64,000 bases of DNA from an uncultured Parabacteroides sp. GTDB lineage: Bacteria > Bacteroidota > Bacteroidia > Bacteroidales > Tannerellaceae. The notes below the pieces were generated by a model. It saw only the letters and a program-made list of their open reading frames with translations. It was not told the DNA's origin and made no database searches. The stretch's first letter is position 1. The number at the start of each line of letters is the position of its first letter. Made by a program: the position numbers and the translations under genes. The DNA lies in contig CASFNG010000007.1 of assembly GCA_949296075.1 (NCBI GenBank), positions 62,001-126,000 on the forward strand. Reading direction: 5' to 3'. Below are positions 46,034 to 54,586 of the stretch, in pieces.

Positions 46034-46041
46034 CCAAAGAT
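46034..46041 (-). promoter_or_regulatory. Predicted -7 box of the kinase/dynamin operon
   Basis: Minus-strand TATCTTTG (46041-46034) matches TAnnTTTG exactly, 28 bases before the first gene. The upstream TTG is about 24 bases away, a little far. Together with the terminator at 37162-37206 it defines a transcription unit of about 8.8 kb. Confidence 0.6.
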
Positions 46042-46077
46042 ATACAAATTCCGGGATATGGGGATACAAGATGCCTT

Positions 46078-47886
46078 TCAATATTTCCCCTGAAAATAAT
46101 CGGATCGGATCAGCTGGTCGGATATGGTCCATGCCTCACGTGCCCGCCTCACGCCTTGGGCTCCGGAGGAAAGCGTGTCGCCTACCGCGACAAGGGCGGG
46201 ATCCACGGCGAATCCCAGACCGGAATCGCCTGCCACGCTATGGCCGAGACCTGTCCAGCCATAATGATCTAACGAAAGGAGATTCAATAAAGTAGGATAA
46301 ATATCCACCTGCCCCATCACCGGTTCGTACCGGCGACTGACGGGCGAGTTCAAGACGATGAGCGGCACAAACCGCCCCTCGGAGATATACCGCCGGCCCA
46401 TCTCCGTGGAGCGAAGCGGCTTCCGGTCCGAAGCCAGCCCCTCATGGTCGCCCGTGATCACGATCATCGCGTCGCGGAAACGCTCGTCCGCGCGCATGGC
46501 ACGCACGAAATCACCCACGGCCTGATCCGTATAATGCGCCATCGTCAGATAATCAGCCATTCGCCGGGGGACAGCGGACGAGAACGAGATCGTCCGCAAC
46601 CGCTCGGGCAGCACGAACGGACTATGCCCGGAGTAAGTGATGAACACCATGAGCCGGTGATCTGACCGGTCGAAATCGCCCTCCCGTAACTTGCGTGCGC
46701 ACTGGGTGAAGAAAGAACGGTCGCCCAATCGCTCGCGGGAGCCTACTCGTTCATCGAGCACGAAATCCTTCTTCCACACCAAGCTGTCATAACCGAAAGC
46801 CTTCGCCACCTCCCGCTGGTTCCACGTAATATCCTTGTCCACCGTCACCACGCCGGTGAAAGCATCCGGGTGGGCCTCCTTGAAAGCCTTGACAAGGGAG
46901 GGATAACAGGAATGGGGATAACGGATGCTATACGCCCCGTCGTTGATAGGCAGCAGTCCGGTATTAAACAGCAGCTGGGAGTCGATCGAGCGGCCGCCCT
47001 TCACTTGCGAGAGCACCCGGGGGGCAAAGAATACATCCTTCTCCCGCAGGAACGCGTTCAGGTTGGGCGTGATCTCCTTCCCCTCCACCTCGATGCCCAA
47101 AGGCCAGCTCTCGAATGATTCCAGCAGGAGGTAGAAGCAGTTGTCCCTACCCGGCGAATAGGGCAGCGCCACATGAGGCGACCTCGCCGCGAGCCACGCC
47201 TCCACCTTCCCCGCCTCGGCAGGCTCATGGCAGGAACGCTCCGCCTCGTATTGGCAGAACAGGGAGCCGAAAAGGGTAAACACAGGTACCCGCACCGTGA
47301 AATAATGGGCGTTCTGCATATCCTTATCCTCCCGCATGATTCCCCCATACGAATGGAAAAAACAACCGGTCACCAAACAACTCAGCAGGGTGAGGAGGAG
47401 ATGGTTCCTCCCCCTCGGGCGGGCCATGCCAATCCGGCTCACCCACACGCAAGCGATCACGGTGGTCAACGGGAAAAGCGTGTCGATCCAGCGGAGAGAG
47501 TCGCGTACGCTGGAGGTAAAATCAGTCAAGTTGCCAACCAAACGATAGCTATCCAACGGGATAGCCGTACCATAAGTACGGAAATACATCAGGTTCGACA
47601 CCAAGAATGCGTCGGTCAATATCCCCAATACGGCGACAGTCCATGCCACGCGCCCCGCGGTGCGGAGAAACGGCAAGAGCAACGGAAGGCTCAAGACGAG
47701 ACATACCGCGATCTTGTTCACATAGCCCTGCACGAACGAGAAAGAGGAAAATGTCGTGCTATATGACCAGATCAAGTCAAAAAGAATAAACTTCGAGAAC
47801 AACATCCCCAGCGCAATCCACTGGTTATCAGACAAACGCACGTATCCCCCCATACGACGCCCCACACACTTTATTACATTCATCAC
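46078..47886 (-). CDS. LTA synthase-like membrane sulfatase/phosphatase-superfamily protein
   Basis: 602 residues: about five N-terminal membrane helices (up to residue 195), then an extracytoplasmic alkaline-phosphatase-superfamily domain as in LtaS and OpgB-type phosphoglycerol transferases. Metal and active-site motifs: LLLESFESWPLG, ITPNLNAFL, KGGRSIDSQLLF (Ser in place of the usual Thr nucleophile region), TYSGHSPF, ITGDHEGL and GQVDIYPTLLNLL. Bacteroidetes have no lipoteichoic acid, so it probably transfers or removes a phospho-group on lipid or glycan. It ends 36 bases upstream of the C39 operon promoter, same strand; whether functionally linked is unknown. Confidence 0.88.
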   Translation of the reverse strand: MMNVIKCVGRRMGGYVRLSDNQWIALGMLFSKFILFDLIWSYSTTFSSFSFVQGYVNKIAVCLVLSLPLLLPFLRTAGRVAWTVAVLGILTDAFLVSNLMYFRTYGTAIPLDSYRLVGNLTDFTSSVRDSLRWIDTLFPLTTVIACVWVSRIGMARPRGRNHLLLTLLSCLVTGCFFHSYGGIMREDKDMQNAHYFTVRVPVFTLFGSLFCQYEAERSCHEPAEAGKVEAWLAARSPHVALPYSPGRDNCFYLLLESFESWPLGIEVEGKEITPNLNAFLREKDVFFAPRVLSQVKGGRSIDSQLLFNTGLLPINDGAYSIRYPHSCYPSLVKAFKEAHPDAFTGVVTVDKDITWNQREVAKAFGYDSLVWKKDFVLDERVGSRERLGDRSFFTQCARKLREGDFDRSDHRLMVFITYSGHSPFVLPERLRTISFSSAVPRRMADYLTMAHYTDQAVGDFVRAMRADERFRDAMIVITGDHEGLASDRKPLRSTEMGRRYISEGRFVPLIVLNSPVSRRYEPVMGQVDIYPTLLNLLSLDHYGWTGLGHSVAGDSGLGFAVDPALVAVGDTLSSGAQGVRRAREAWTISDQLIRSDYFQGKY

Positions 47887-48013
47887 ATTTAGGTGATTAA
47901 GACAACAAAAGTTCCCGCGAGTTTAGTCAAAAGATCCGGATAAATTTCCAAAAACATGGGAAATAATCAAAATTCAAGGGGAAACAGCCAATAAACGACC
48001 CGACAATAAGGGC

Positions 48014-50110
48014 CTAATCGTATCTATCCCTGTACGCTAAGGAGGGGGACAACTGATAATCCACCAGATTATCGCAATGGCCACGGATCCGCTTGGATGT
48101 TTTCGTGTCGGGATATTTCTTTACGGCTGTCGCCCACATGCACCAGTCTTGGTAAGCTTTCGCCGCCCGCTCATCATCCGTAAACAAAGAGAACGCTTTC
48201 TCCTTTAACTTTTGGGACTCAGCGACGATCTCTTCCGCCAAACGGCGCTGGTTCTGGCCATAGAATGGATACCCATACCACTCCCCCCTATAATAACTTG
48301 TCAGCACCCAACAGTTGTCTCCCACAGAGTTTTGCATACCACGGGCATAACGTAGCATACTTTCCGCCCGGACATTGGGATCTGCCGCATGACGCATATC
48401 GCTCTCCAAGCGAGACATCTCTTCCGCGAAACGCAATTTATACAGAGGGTCTGATGGTTTAACTCTTTTCTCCAAGGAAAATGGATCCCGATTGAAATAG
48501 CTTGCCACATTCCGGCTTCGCTGGAATTGCTCTGACACCTGGGCCAGATAAAAAGCCGCCTCCTTGTATTTCCTCTCCGCTATAAGTTGAGTCCCTATAA
48601 TGTCATAAAGGTATTGCGGATCGATATAGCTATTCTTATTCAAGAAGCTATCCAAGGGACTGATCGGATTCGCCATCCGGTACGCAAGCCGCTCGACATA
48701 TTTCACGCCTATCGAATCCAGATTAATGAAGAAGTCGTTTCTGTAATCATAATCGTTACTATATTTAAGGCTGTTACGATACTCTTCCCAGGATAACAAA
48801 TCTTTTTTCACACACCAATCAGTATCCGACTCAAAATACTCGACTCCCTTTTGCGGGACCTTATTGAAAATCCCGTTATCCGCCATATTCAAATACTGAA
48901 GAGCCCGTGTTTTATAATCAGACTTGATGCACAAAGGGACCACGTTCCCTATAACTATTTTCCGTAACATATCGTTCCAATAGTACTGACTGTAACCACA
49001 AATATGATTATAGTCCCCATAATCTCTTATCTCTGCTTGTATCCCCGTTGTCAAATTATCCGTGATCTTATGATCCAACCACGACAATTCCCTGTATAAA
49101 TAGTTCTCAAGATCGGGATCGTACACCTTCGCGTACTTTGTCCTCAGATAGATCTCCAAAATACGTACCACGCTTTTGATCTCGGTATCCTTCGCATGAG
49201 CCTTTGCCTCAAGGATACTCGACATCGCCTCCTCCCGTTTCTCCAACCTGTCCGCGAGGAAAGCCTTGGTATAATGCCATCGCGCTTCATATTTCAAGTC
49301 TCCCTGTTGGATAACCTGCGCGACCTTTTGGTAATACTTCACTAAAGCAGACGGATCCGAATAACTCTCTATTCCATGCAGTCCTCTTTGTATCTCATAA
49401 AGCAGATGCCTCTCTTTCATCTCTCTTATCAACGGTAATTCAGGAAGAAGACAGGTGTCGCCTACACGCTCGCAAGCACCGTAGATATAGTTGGCCGCCA
49501 ATTCCTTGATAACCCTTGTCCGGAAATCCTTTTCACGCTCTTTCCACAGTTCTATGCACGTGTCGAATCGGGACATGGCGAACAACGCCCGGATAGCTTG
49601 CAGCAAATACCTGTCTTTTAAGCGCTCGCCGGTATAAGCCAATGATGTCCGCGAGATTTCGTCAAGCGACAGACTTTCCTCGTCCCCATCCACCGGATAA
49701 TACCATTTGCTGCTCCGAGTGGCACGAACCCATTCACTGCGTTTGGCGAGAAGCAGGAAGTCGATCACCTCATTATCCTGATGTTCCACGATCCATCTCG
49801 CGAAGGAATTATCTTGATGGCGCATACCCGGAGCACGAAGTGAATCAAGTTGTTCAATACTCCATTTATACACTACTCGCTTAATATCGTCCAATGGGAT
49901 AGAACGCAACGTGATCTTTGCCCATTCCTCGCAATTCTCCCGGTATTGCGCCTCCAATGAGGATTGAGGATAGTTCCCTTTCATGTTATCTCCTAAAAGA
50001 CGAAACATATAATAATCCTCCGCCAAATAATTCCTGTCAAAAGGGCCACAAGCGAAAACAGGCACGACAGGGAATAACATCCCGAATAAAAGGTAAAAAA
50101 GATGTTTCAT
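48014..50110 (-). CDS. Exported helical-repeat protein, possible lipoprotein
   Basis: 698 residues with a signal peptide MKHLFYLLFGMLFPVVPVFA and Cys21 (FAC, a weak lipobox), then CGPFDRNY. The rest is helical with spaced Tyr, Trp and Arg, resembling TPR or Sel1-type repeats (KVAQVIQQGDLKYEARWHYTKAF, LAQVSEQFQRSRNVASYFNR), though no standard repeat can be aligned by eye. The start follows directly on the stop of the next gene upstream (TAAATG), so both are co-translated. Known only as hypothetical in my memory. Likely acts in the periplasm or at the surface. Confidence 0.65.
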   Translation of the reverse strand: MKHLFYLLFGMLFPVVPVFACGPFDRNYLAEDYYMFRLLGDNMKGNYPQSSLEAQYRENCEEWAKITLRSIPLDDIKRVVYKWSIEQLDSLRAPGMRHQDNSFARWIVEHQDNEVIDFLLLAKRSEWVRATRSSKWYYPVDGDEESLSLDEISRTSLAYTGERLKDRYLLQAIRALFAMSRFDTCIELWKEREKDFRTRVIKELAANYIYGACERVGDTCLLPELPLIREMKERHLLYEIQRGLHGIESYSDPSALVKYYQKVAQVIQQGDLKYEARWHYTKAFLADRLEKREEAMSSILEAKAHAKDTEIKSVVRILEIYLRTKYAKVYDPDLENYLYRELSWLDHKITDNLTTGIQAEIRDYGDYNHICGYSQYYWNDMLRKIVIGNVVPLCIKSDYKTRALQYLNMADNGIFNKVPQKGVEYFESDTDWCVKKDLLSWEEYRNSLKYSNDYDYRNDFFINLDSIGVKYVERLAYRMANPISPLDSFLNKNSYIDPQYLYDIIGTQLIAERKYKEAAFYLAQVSEQFQRSRNVASYFNRDPFSLEKRVKPSDPLYKLRFAEEMSRLESDMRHAADPNVRAESMLRYARGMQNSVGDNCWVLTSYYRGEWYGYPFYGQNQRRLAEEIVAESQKLKEKAFSLFTDDERAAKAYQDWCMWATAVKKYPDTKTSKRIRGHCDNLVDYQLSPSLAYRDRYD

Positions 50111-51130
50111 TTATCGCAAAATTTTATCGATTTCTTCTGAGGTAAAACGAAATAATTCCATAGAATCCAAATGATAAATAATAGAGCTTTCTATCGGGGA
50201 TACTATTTGTTTTATGGCTAAATTTCTCACTTTCTCAATTTCATTAAACGAAGGCCTTTCCAATCTTATCAGATCCCCCTTAGACATCGCATGACCTTCT
50301 AAATCATGATAGCGCCGGACCTCAAAGATACTGTCACGCGTATATCGGTATAGGTTATCATCACTAAAATCAGTCTGGTGCAAGATACACATGAACTTAT
50401 CATCGCGCATGGCTATCCCCCAACTATAAGCAGGGTAGGCCAGCGAGAGAGGCAGCTTGTAACTAATCTCCGTTTTCAGATAAGGGGCGACATCATCGTA
50501 GCTCAAAATAGAATTCTCCGTCTCCGGATCATAGATAGAGCCGGTATTATACAGCATCAACACGCCTCGATCTACCGGAGGGACAGAGTCTTTTAGCTGG
50601 TGAAGGCGGATTGTAGCGCTAAGTGAGACACTGTCCGCGAGCATGAGCGCCCGCATACGCTGACACAGCCCGAAGAATTTATCCCGGGTGCTCCTTGTCC
50701 AATCACAGTCCAGCTGGATCTCCTTGAGATTCGTAAAGCCATGCTTGGCAGCCATCGCCTTGATCCGCTTATAAAGCAGCTCATGGAAATCCGGATCATT
50801 CCGGATCGCCTCCTGGGTTATATATACAACCGGGACGATCTCTATCCGGTCGGGAATCTTTCCTTTAAACCGAACCGTGGCGACAGGCACGGACTTTTGC
50901 ACCCCGTCGTTATCATATTCATAAGCCACGTCGAACAAACGCATATATATCCGCTCCACATCGTGCTCATGGAGGAAGTTCTTATCCCAATCCGATAAAT
51001 CAAATACCGTCTTCCAATAATATATACCATGCTTATTGGCTTCATCGGAACGTTTCTCCCCGACAAGCCCGTTTTGATTGCCACAGCCCATCATGCACAG
51101 GCTTAATAACAACACTAAATACCTCATCAT
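50111..51130 (-). CDS. Lipoprotein, DUF3142-like TIM-barrel candidate
   Basis: 339 residues from ATG 51130 (ATG 51127 adjacent). A long frame continues upstream, but MMRYLVLLLSLCMMGC is an evident lipoprotein signal with Cys16. The mature part starts HGIYYWKTVFDLSDWDKNFL and includes VERIYMRLFDVAYE, EIQLDCDWTRSTRDKFFGLC, and LSYDDVAPYL. The order of beta-like segments and the LDCDW motif recall DUF3142 and glycosidase-like TIM barrels; this is a weak similarity. It is followed without gap by the 698-residue protein. A promoter and a phased direct repeat lie upstream. Confidence 0.6.
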   Translation of the reverse strand: MMRYLVLLLSLCMMGCGNQNGLVGEKRSDEANKHGIYYWKTVFDLSDWDKNFLHEHDVERIYMRLFDVAYEYDNDGVQKSVPVATVRFKGKIPDRIEIVPVVYITQEAIRNDPDFHELLYKRIKAMAAKHGFTNLKEIQLDCDWTRSTRDKFFGLCQRMRALMLADSVSLSATIRLHQLKDSVPPVDRGVLMLYNTGSIYDPETENSILSYDDVAPYLKTEISYKLPLSLAYPAYSWGIAMRDDKFMCILHQTDFSDDNLYRYTRDSIFEVRRYHDLEGHAMSKGDLIRLERPSFNEIEKVRNLAIKQIVSPIESSIIYHLDSMELFRFTSEEIDKILR

Positions 51131-51235
51131 TCTCCCTCGTTTTAATCGTATATAACCAGTGAAAAAACCGCACATTCCTATTAGACATTCATCCAATAAG
51201 CCTGCGTTTTCCGGCTCTTTATCCGTCTCTATCGG

Positions 51236-51267
51236 CAAAGTTATATAAAGAGGGAAGGGAATCCCAA
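51236..51267 (-). promoter_or_regulatory. Promoter of the two-gene lipoprotein operon
   Basis: Minus-strand TTG (51267-51265), 21-base spacer, TAACTTTG (51243-51236), an exact -7 box. The 5' leader would be about 100 bases. A phased direct repeat lies 16-47 bases upstream of the TTG. Confidence 0.6.
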
Positions 51268-51284
51268 GCGATAGGATTCCCTTT
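51255..51284 (-). terminator. Hairpin after the NAGPA-like gene
   Basis: AAGGGAATCC (51255-51264) pairs with GGATTCCCTT (51274-51283). It overlaps the -33 region of the next operon. Likely ends the LytTR/NAGPA transcript; the T run after it is interrupted by C. Confidence 0.55.
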
Positions 51285-51314
51285 GTATGAAATAGTATCC
51301 GTATTGTATGAAAT
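51283..51314. promoter_or_regulatory. Phased direct repeat, probable LytTR site
   Basis: TTGTATGAAAT occurs twice, at 51283-51293 and 51304-51314, exactly 21 bp apart (two helical turns). LytTR-domain regulators typically bind two direct repeats spaced about 21 bp upstream of the -35 region; here the repeats fall at about -53 to -84 from the predicted start of the lipoprotein operon. A LytTR gene is 1.2 kb away. Binding is inferred. Confidence 0.6.
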
Positions 51315-51319
51315 GACGT

Positions 51320-52183
51320 TTATCTAAAGGATCTCTTATCGCTAAAAACGATATAATTGGCATTAGGGAAAGGATTCCCTTTTCGCACGCCTAAATCATA
51401 GGTCTCTGAGCCGATGCGGCACCAGCCATACGAGGTTCCGCCCACCAAATACAACGCGTCCGTGAAACCCATATCCGCCAAGGCCTCGGAGAAGTCGTAA
51501 AGCGATTCCCTATTCCGGCTCATGACCACATAAAGATCACCCCCTTGCCGCGCTAATGCCCGGCGGTTCGCTTTTCCTTTCAGGGCATTGATAATCACCT
51601 CTCCATCCATCACCAAGGGGTATTGCCTGAAGAAATCGCCCCGGCGCTCTATGCAATGATCTTTCATCTCGTCGCTATCACTATTCCCCAGCGTCACCTT
51701 CCCATCCACGATAGCGCAATAACCGGTCTTCCGTTTGCCCCTGGAGAGTTGCTCTCCATCCAAGACAAAATCCCCCAAGATCTGTTTATTATCCTTCCGT
51801 ATATCCGCCGCCTGCAAGACGAAGCGAACGGTAGTATCCGTCTTCTCCGGCAAGCTAAGCGAAAGCCTCGCCTCCAAATCATGGAGCGCATAAATATCAA
51901 GGACGACGTCGTTGATGGAATCTTTCCGCATCACGACGCTCGGCAGGCTGTCGTTCGCCAACGGCGGTACCTCCATAACCATCTCCTCGCTCACCTCCTC
52001 CGATATTTCCTCCTCAGGGATGGAAGAGTCTTCCTTGATATAAAGGATCGCGACGACTATCAGGATGGCCAGTATCGCCAACACCAAGAGCCATTTCCAC
52101 GGATCATGCTTTCGCTTAGAGGTGGTGCCCAACACCTCGATCTCGTCCTCGCCATTATCTCTTATCTCCCTTATAAACCTCAT
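51320..52183 (-). CDS. Membrane-anchored phosphodiester glycosidase (NAGPA)-like protein
   Basis: 287 residues with a short cytoplasmic N-terminus, one membrane helix (WLLVLAILAILIVVAILYI, about residues 31-49) and an extracytoplasmic domain. Its later part (GYCAIVDGKVTLGNSDSDE, PLVMDGEVI, GGDLYVVMSRNRESLYDFSE and ADMGFTDALYLVGGTSYGWC) follows the DUF2233/NAGPA pattern, where VGGTSYGW corresponds to LDGGGSS-type sequence. The match is moderate, so the enzymatic role is tentative. It starts 2 bases after the LytTR gene ends. Confidence 0.55.
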   Translation of the reverse strand: MRFIREIRDNGEDEIEVLGTTSKRKHDPWKWLLVLAILAILIVVAILYIKEDSSIPEEEISEEVSEEMVMEVPPLANDSLPSVVMRKDSINDVVLDIYALHDLEARLSLSLPEKTDTTVRFVLQAADIRKDNKQILGDFVLDGEQLSRGKRKTGYCAIVDGKVTLGNSDSDEMKDHCIERRGDFFRQYPLVMDGEVIINALKGKANRRALARQGGDLYVVMSRNRESLYDFSEALADMGFTDALYLVGGTSYGWCRIGSETYDLGVRKGNPFPNANYIVFSDKRSFR

Positions 52184-52185
52184 AT

Positions 52186-52551
52186 TTATTCTATTTCTTG
52201 TTCCACCAAATTCTTCAACTGCCGCAACGCCTCCTTGGAGGCCGAGAGCGTAAAGGCTTGCCCTATCCGCATATCAGATAGGATAAGCGTCTGTTTACCT
52301 ATATTGATCTTATAGATATACCTTCGGTTGATTATCAAGCTTTTCCCTATACGTATAAAAATAGAGGCCTCAGCTTTCATCTGCCTCTCCAAGATCTGCT
52401 GGAAATGGGAAAGATTAAACGAGAACAGATGCTCCGTCTGGTCGTGCAACACCATCACCGAATAATTCCCATCCGATGAGATATAGACGATCCGCTCAGG
52501 ATATACCCGGATCAGCTCGTTAGCTGACGTTATGATAATAGGTACTGGCAT
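52186..52551 (-). CDS. LytTR DNA-binding domain regulator (no receiver)
   Basis: 121 residues, almost entirely a LytTR domain: RVYPERIVYISSDGNYSVMV, then FSFNLSHFQQILE, FIRIGKSLIINRRYIYKIN and the end FTLSASKEALRQL. No receiver or membrane part, so it must be controlled by level or by a partner. It opens a two-gene unit with the NAGPA-like membrane protein, and has a candidate target site upstream of the neighbouring lipoprotein operon. The domain is clear; the regulon is inferred. Confidence 0.9.
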   Translation of the reverse strand: MPVPIIITSANELIRVYPERIVYISSDGNYSVMVLHDQTEHLFSFNLSHFQQILERQMKAEASIFIRIGKSLIINRRYIYKINIGKQTLILSDMRIGQAFTLSASKEALRQLKNLVEQEIE

Positions 52552-52599
52552 TGACTCGCTATTCCGTATTTCGCTTTTTATTGATAACTGGTTATTTCA

Positions 52600-52701
52600 C
52601 TATTCTGCCTTAACACTGAAGGAACCGGATACTCGACCCATGTTATCCTGGATATTAGCGGAAGGATTCGGTAGGATCCCTTTATGTTCTTGTATATACA
52701 T
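52600..52701 (-). CDS. Small leader ORF (33 aa) upstream of the LytTR gene
   Basis: ATG 52701 to TAG 52600 encodes MYIQEHKGILPNPSANIQDN followed by MGRVSGSFSVKAE. It starts about 12 bases after the predicted transcription start and ends 48 bases before lytTR, in the same transcript. The composition is protein-like (balanced polar, few rare residues) and not compositional junk. I do not recognise it. It may be a small protein or a regulatory leader peptide; the reverse-strand frame overlapping it seems a shadow. Confidence 0.5.
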   Translation of the reverse strand: MYIQEHKGILPNPSANIQDNMGRVSGSFSVKAE

Positions 52702-52719
52702 AGGCATCTCTGTTTTCTG

Positions 52720-52761
52720 CAAATATACGGTTTAGCGGATAATTAACCGCGAAATTCGCGG
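52720..52761 (-). promoter_or_regulatory. LytTR promoter with palindrome
   Basis: Minus-strand -7 box TATATTTG (52727-52720). A perfect palindrome CCGCGAA-A-TTCGCGG (52747-52761) is centred about 40 bases upstream of the expected start, in place of a normal -33 box, so an activator or repressor probably binds there. Confidence 0.55.
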
Positions 52762-52993
52762 CTTGTTGTCCGCATGAAAGCATAAATTCAATCATTTATC
52801 GGGACATCATCTTTCCGGAGAAAACAAAAACTTCCGATTTCGCCTGGGAATCAGGAGTTTACTGCTATTTGCTTTTCTTCAAAGTGGTGCCACCAGGAAT
52901 ATAAATGTTAAATTATTATCAATCTGATTAAATCCAAATATATGCTAATATGTTGATATTAACGCTAATTAAACGAATTTCAATTTAGGCGAG

Positions 52994-53052
52994 TAGTGAC
53001 TGTTTTAGAAATTATAGTGACTATTGTAGTGACTATCCGGAAAAAGTCACTA
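52994..53052. repeat. Integrase-proximal repeats (candidate att/arm sites)
   Basis: TAGTGACT occurs as direct repeats at 52994-53001, 53015-53022 and 53027-53034, and inverted as AGTCACTA at 53045-53052, all within 60 bases upstream of the integrase gene and overlapping its -7 box. Such clusters serve as arm-type binding sites of tyrosine integrases or as autoregulatory sites. From 52762 to 52993 no gene is visible; the island edge should lie there. Confidence 0.6.
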
Positions 53053-53058
53053 ACTTTG
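53051..53058 (+). promoter_or_regulatory. Predicted -7 box of the integrase gene
   Basis: TAACTTTG matches TAnnTTTG, 38 bases before ATG 53097, and overlaps the inverted TAGTGACT copy, so integrase binding would shut its own promoter. Confidence 0.55.
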
Positions 53059-53096
53059 CAGTGTCCGATTCATAAGGGAATCGAACCTTGGATTCT

Positions 53097-54533
53097 ATGG
53101 CAAAATCTCTTTCCCGGTTCTTCATCCGCAAGCAGGACGAGAAGAACGAAATCGCAACTCTTTTCTTTAGGGTGCAGAATAAGAAACACAAAGTCGATAC
53201 GCTCTTTTCCTCTCAGATCCGTGTGAATGTTGCGGAGTGGAAAGAGGCTTTGTCGTGTCCTGAAAAATGGATGCGACATCAAAGGGCGAACTTTAATTTA
53301 CACGACTCACTCAATAGGATTGAACTGGTAGTAAAATCGGAAGTCGAAGGCATGTCTTTCGACAAGTCGCATGTTGAGGCCGAAATCCTCGCTATCGCCA
53401 ATCCGAAAAAGGCAGAAGCCATAATGAAAGCGAAGCGTGAAGAGGAGGAACGGCAACGCGAGGAAGAACGCATAAAGGAAGAGCAGGAACGTCTGATAAA
53501 GGAAGGCATCGATGCTGAACGCGCCAAAATATGGAATTTCATAGACCGATTTTGCAATGAAATCAAGAGCGGTGCCAGGCTTAATGGTCATGATAGATAT
53601 GCGCCCGGCACTGTGAAGGCATGGAATAGCTTTAGGAAGCTCTATGACTTGTTTGACAGAAAGCATCGCAACACATGGTATGACGTAGACCGTGCGTTCG
53701 TCACCAAATTCCTGAATTTTATGGAGAAGAAAGATTATATGGTGACTGCGCAGAATAAATATCTGGTTGATCTCCGTGCAATTATCAGCTACGCTTATGC
53801 AGACGGAATCCACAACAATGACCGTGCCCTGCAATATTTCGCAAAAAAGAAAATTGAAGAGAAAGACAAGGCTATCGAAATCTACCTTACCGAGGCAGAG
53901 CTTCAGGCATTGTATGAAATGCCACTGTCAGGCAAGCAGGAAGAGGTGCGCGATATATTTCTTGTCGGGTGCTACACTTGTCAGCGCGTGAGCGATTACA
54001 ACGACATCGACAAGGATTGTTTCACCACTACTGCCAAAGGAACACCGGTAATACGCCTCATTCAGAAGAAAACCCGCAACGAGGTAAAGATTCCTATAAT
54101 GAATCCCAACCTAAAGGCTATATGCGAAAAATACGACTACAATCTCCCTTATGTTGTTGACGTGATACTCAACCGCTACATAAAGGAGATTCTAAAGGAG
54201 CTGTCCGGTAAAGTGCCCGACTTAGCCAGGATGGTAGTAACCAAGCTTACTCAAAAGCAGAAGAAACTGGTGGAGGACGGCAAGCTCGTTGTCGAGCACA
54301 ACGAAAAGGGAGAGGTGATAATGCCCCGCTATAAGTGCGTGACTACCCACACAGCCCGCCGCAGTGGAATAACCAACATGTACCTCACCCACAAATACTC
54401 CATAGTCCAGATGATGCACGTCAGCGGCCACAAAACGCAAAAGACCTTCATGGACTACATCAAACTCTCCTCCGATGAAATTGCCGACGAGATTAACGCT
54501 ATCGCCAATGGCAGTAAAACGGAAGTATTTTAA
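53097..54533 (+). CDS. Tyrosine recombinase / integrase of the island
   Basis: 478 residues from ATG 53097 (TTG 53088 is an alternative). N-terminal Arm DNA-binding-like domain (FFIRKQDEKNEIATLFFRVQ), a long charged coiled region with Glu/Arg repeats (about residues 105-145), a SAM-like core-binding domain (APGTVKAWNSFRKLYDLF) and the catalytic domain: first Arg in CYTCQRVSDY, HTARRSG with His and second Arg, the GHKTQKTF stretch and the nucleophile Tyr in FMDYIKLS. All catalytic residues present, so it should be active. The charged insertion before the SAM-like domain is longer than in most Bacteroidales integrases. Confidence 0.95.
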   Translation: MAKSLSRFFIRKQDEKNEIATLFFRVQNKKHKVDTLFSSQIRVNVAEWKEALSCPEKWMRHQRANFNLHDSLNRIELVVKSEVEGMSFDKSHVEAEILAIANPKKAEAIMKAKREEEERQREEERIKEEQERLIKEGIDAERAKIWNFIDRFCNEIKSGARLNGHDRYAPGTVKAWNSFRKLYDLFDRKHRNTWYDVDRAFVTKFLNFMEKKDYMVTAQNKYLVDLRAIISYAYADGIHNNDRALQYFAKKKIEEKDKAIEIYLTEAELQALYEMPLSGKQEEVRDIFLVGCYTCQRVSDYNDIDKDCFTTTAKGTPVIRLIQKKTRNEVKIPIMNPNLKAICEKYDYNLPYVVDVILNRYIKEILKELSGKVPDLARMVVTKLTQKQKKLVEDGKLVVEHNEKGEVIMPRYKCVTTHTARRSGITNMYLTHKYSIVQMMHVSGHKTQKTFMDYIKLSSDEIADEINAIANGSKTEVF

Positions 54534-54586
54534 CTATTATTACTCAGAAACAGCTACAAATCAAAATATAAATTGTAATTTTGAAT

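Noticed and set aside
52532-52735. 67-residue + ORF upstream of the island
   Set aside because: It overlaps the LytTR promoter and small leader ORF on the other strand and has no convincing protein pattern.
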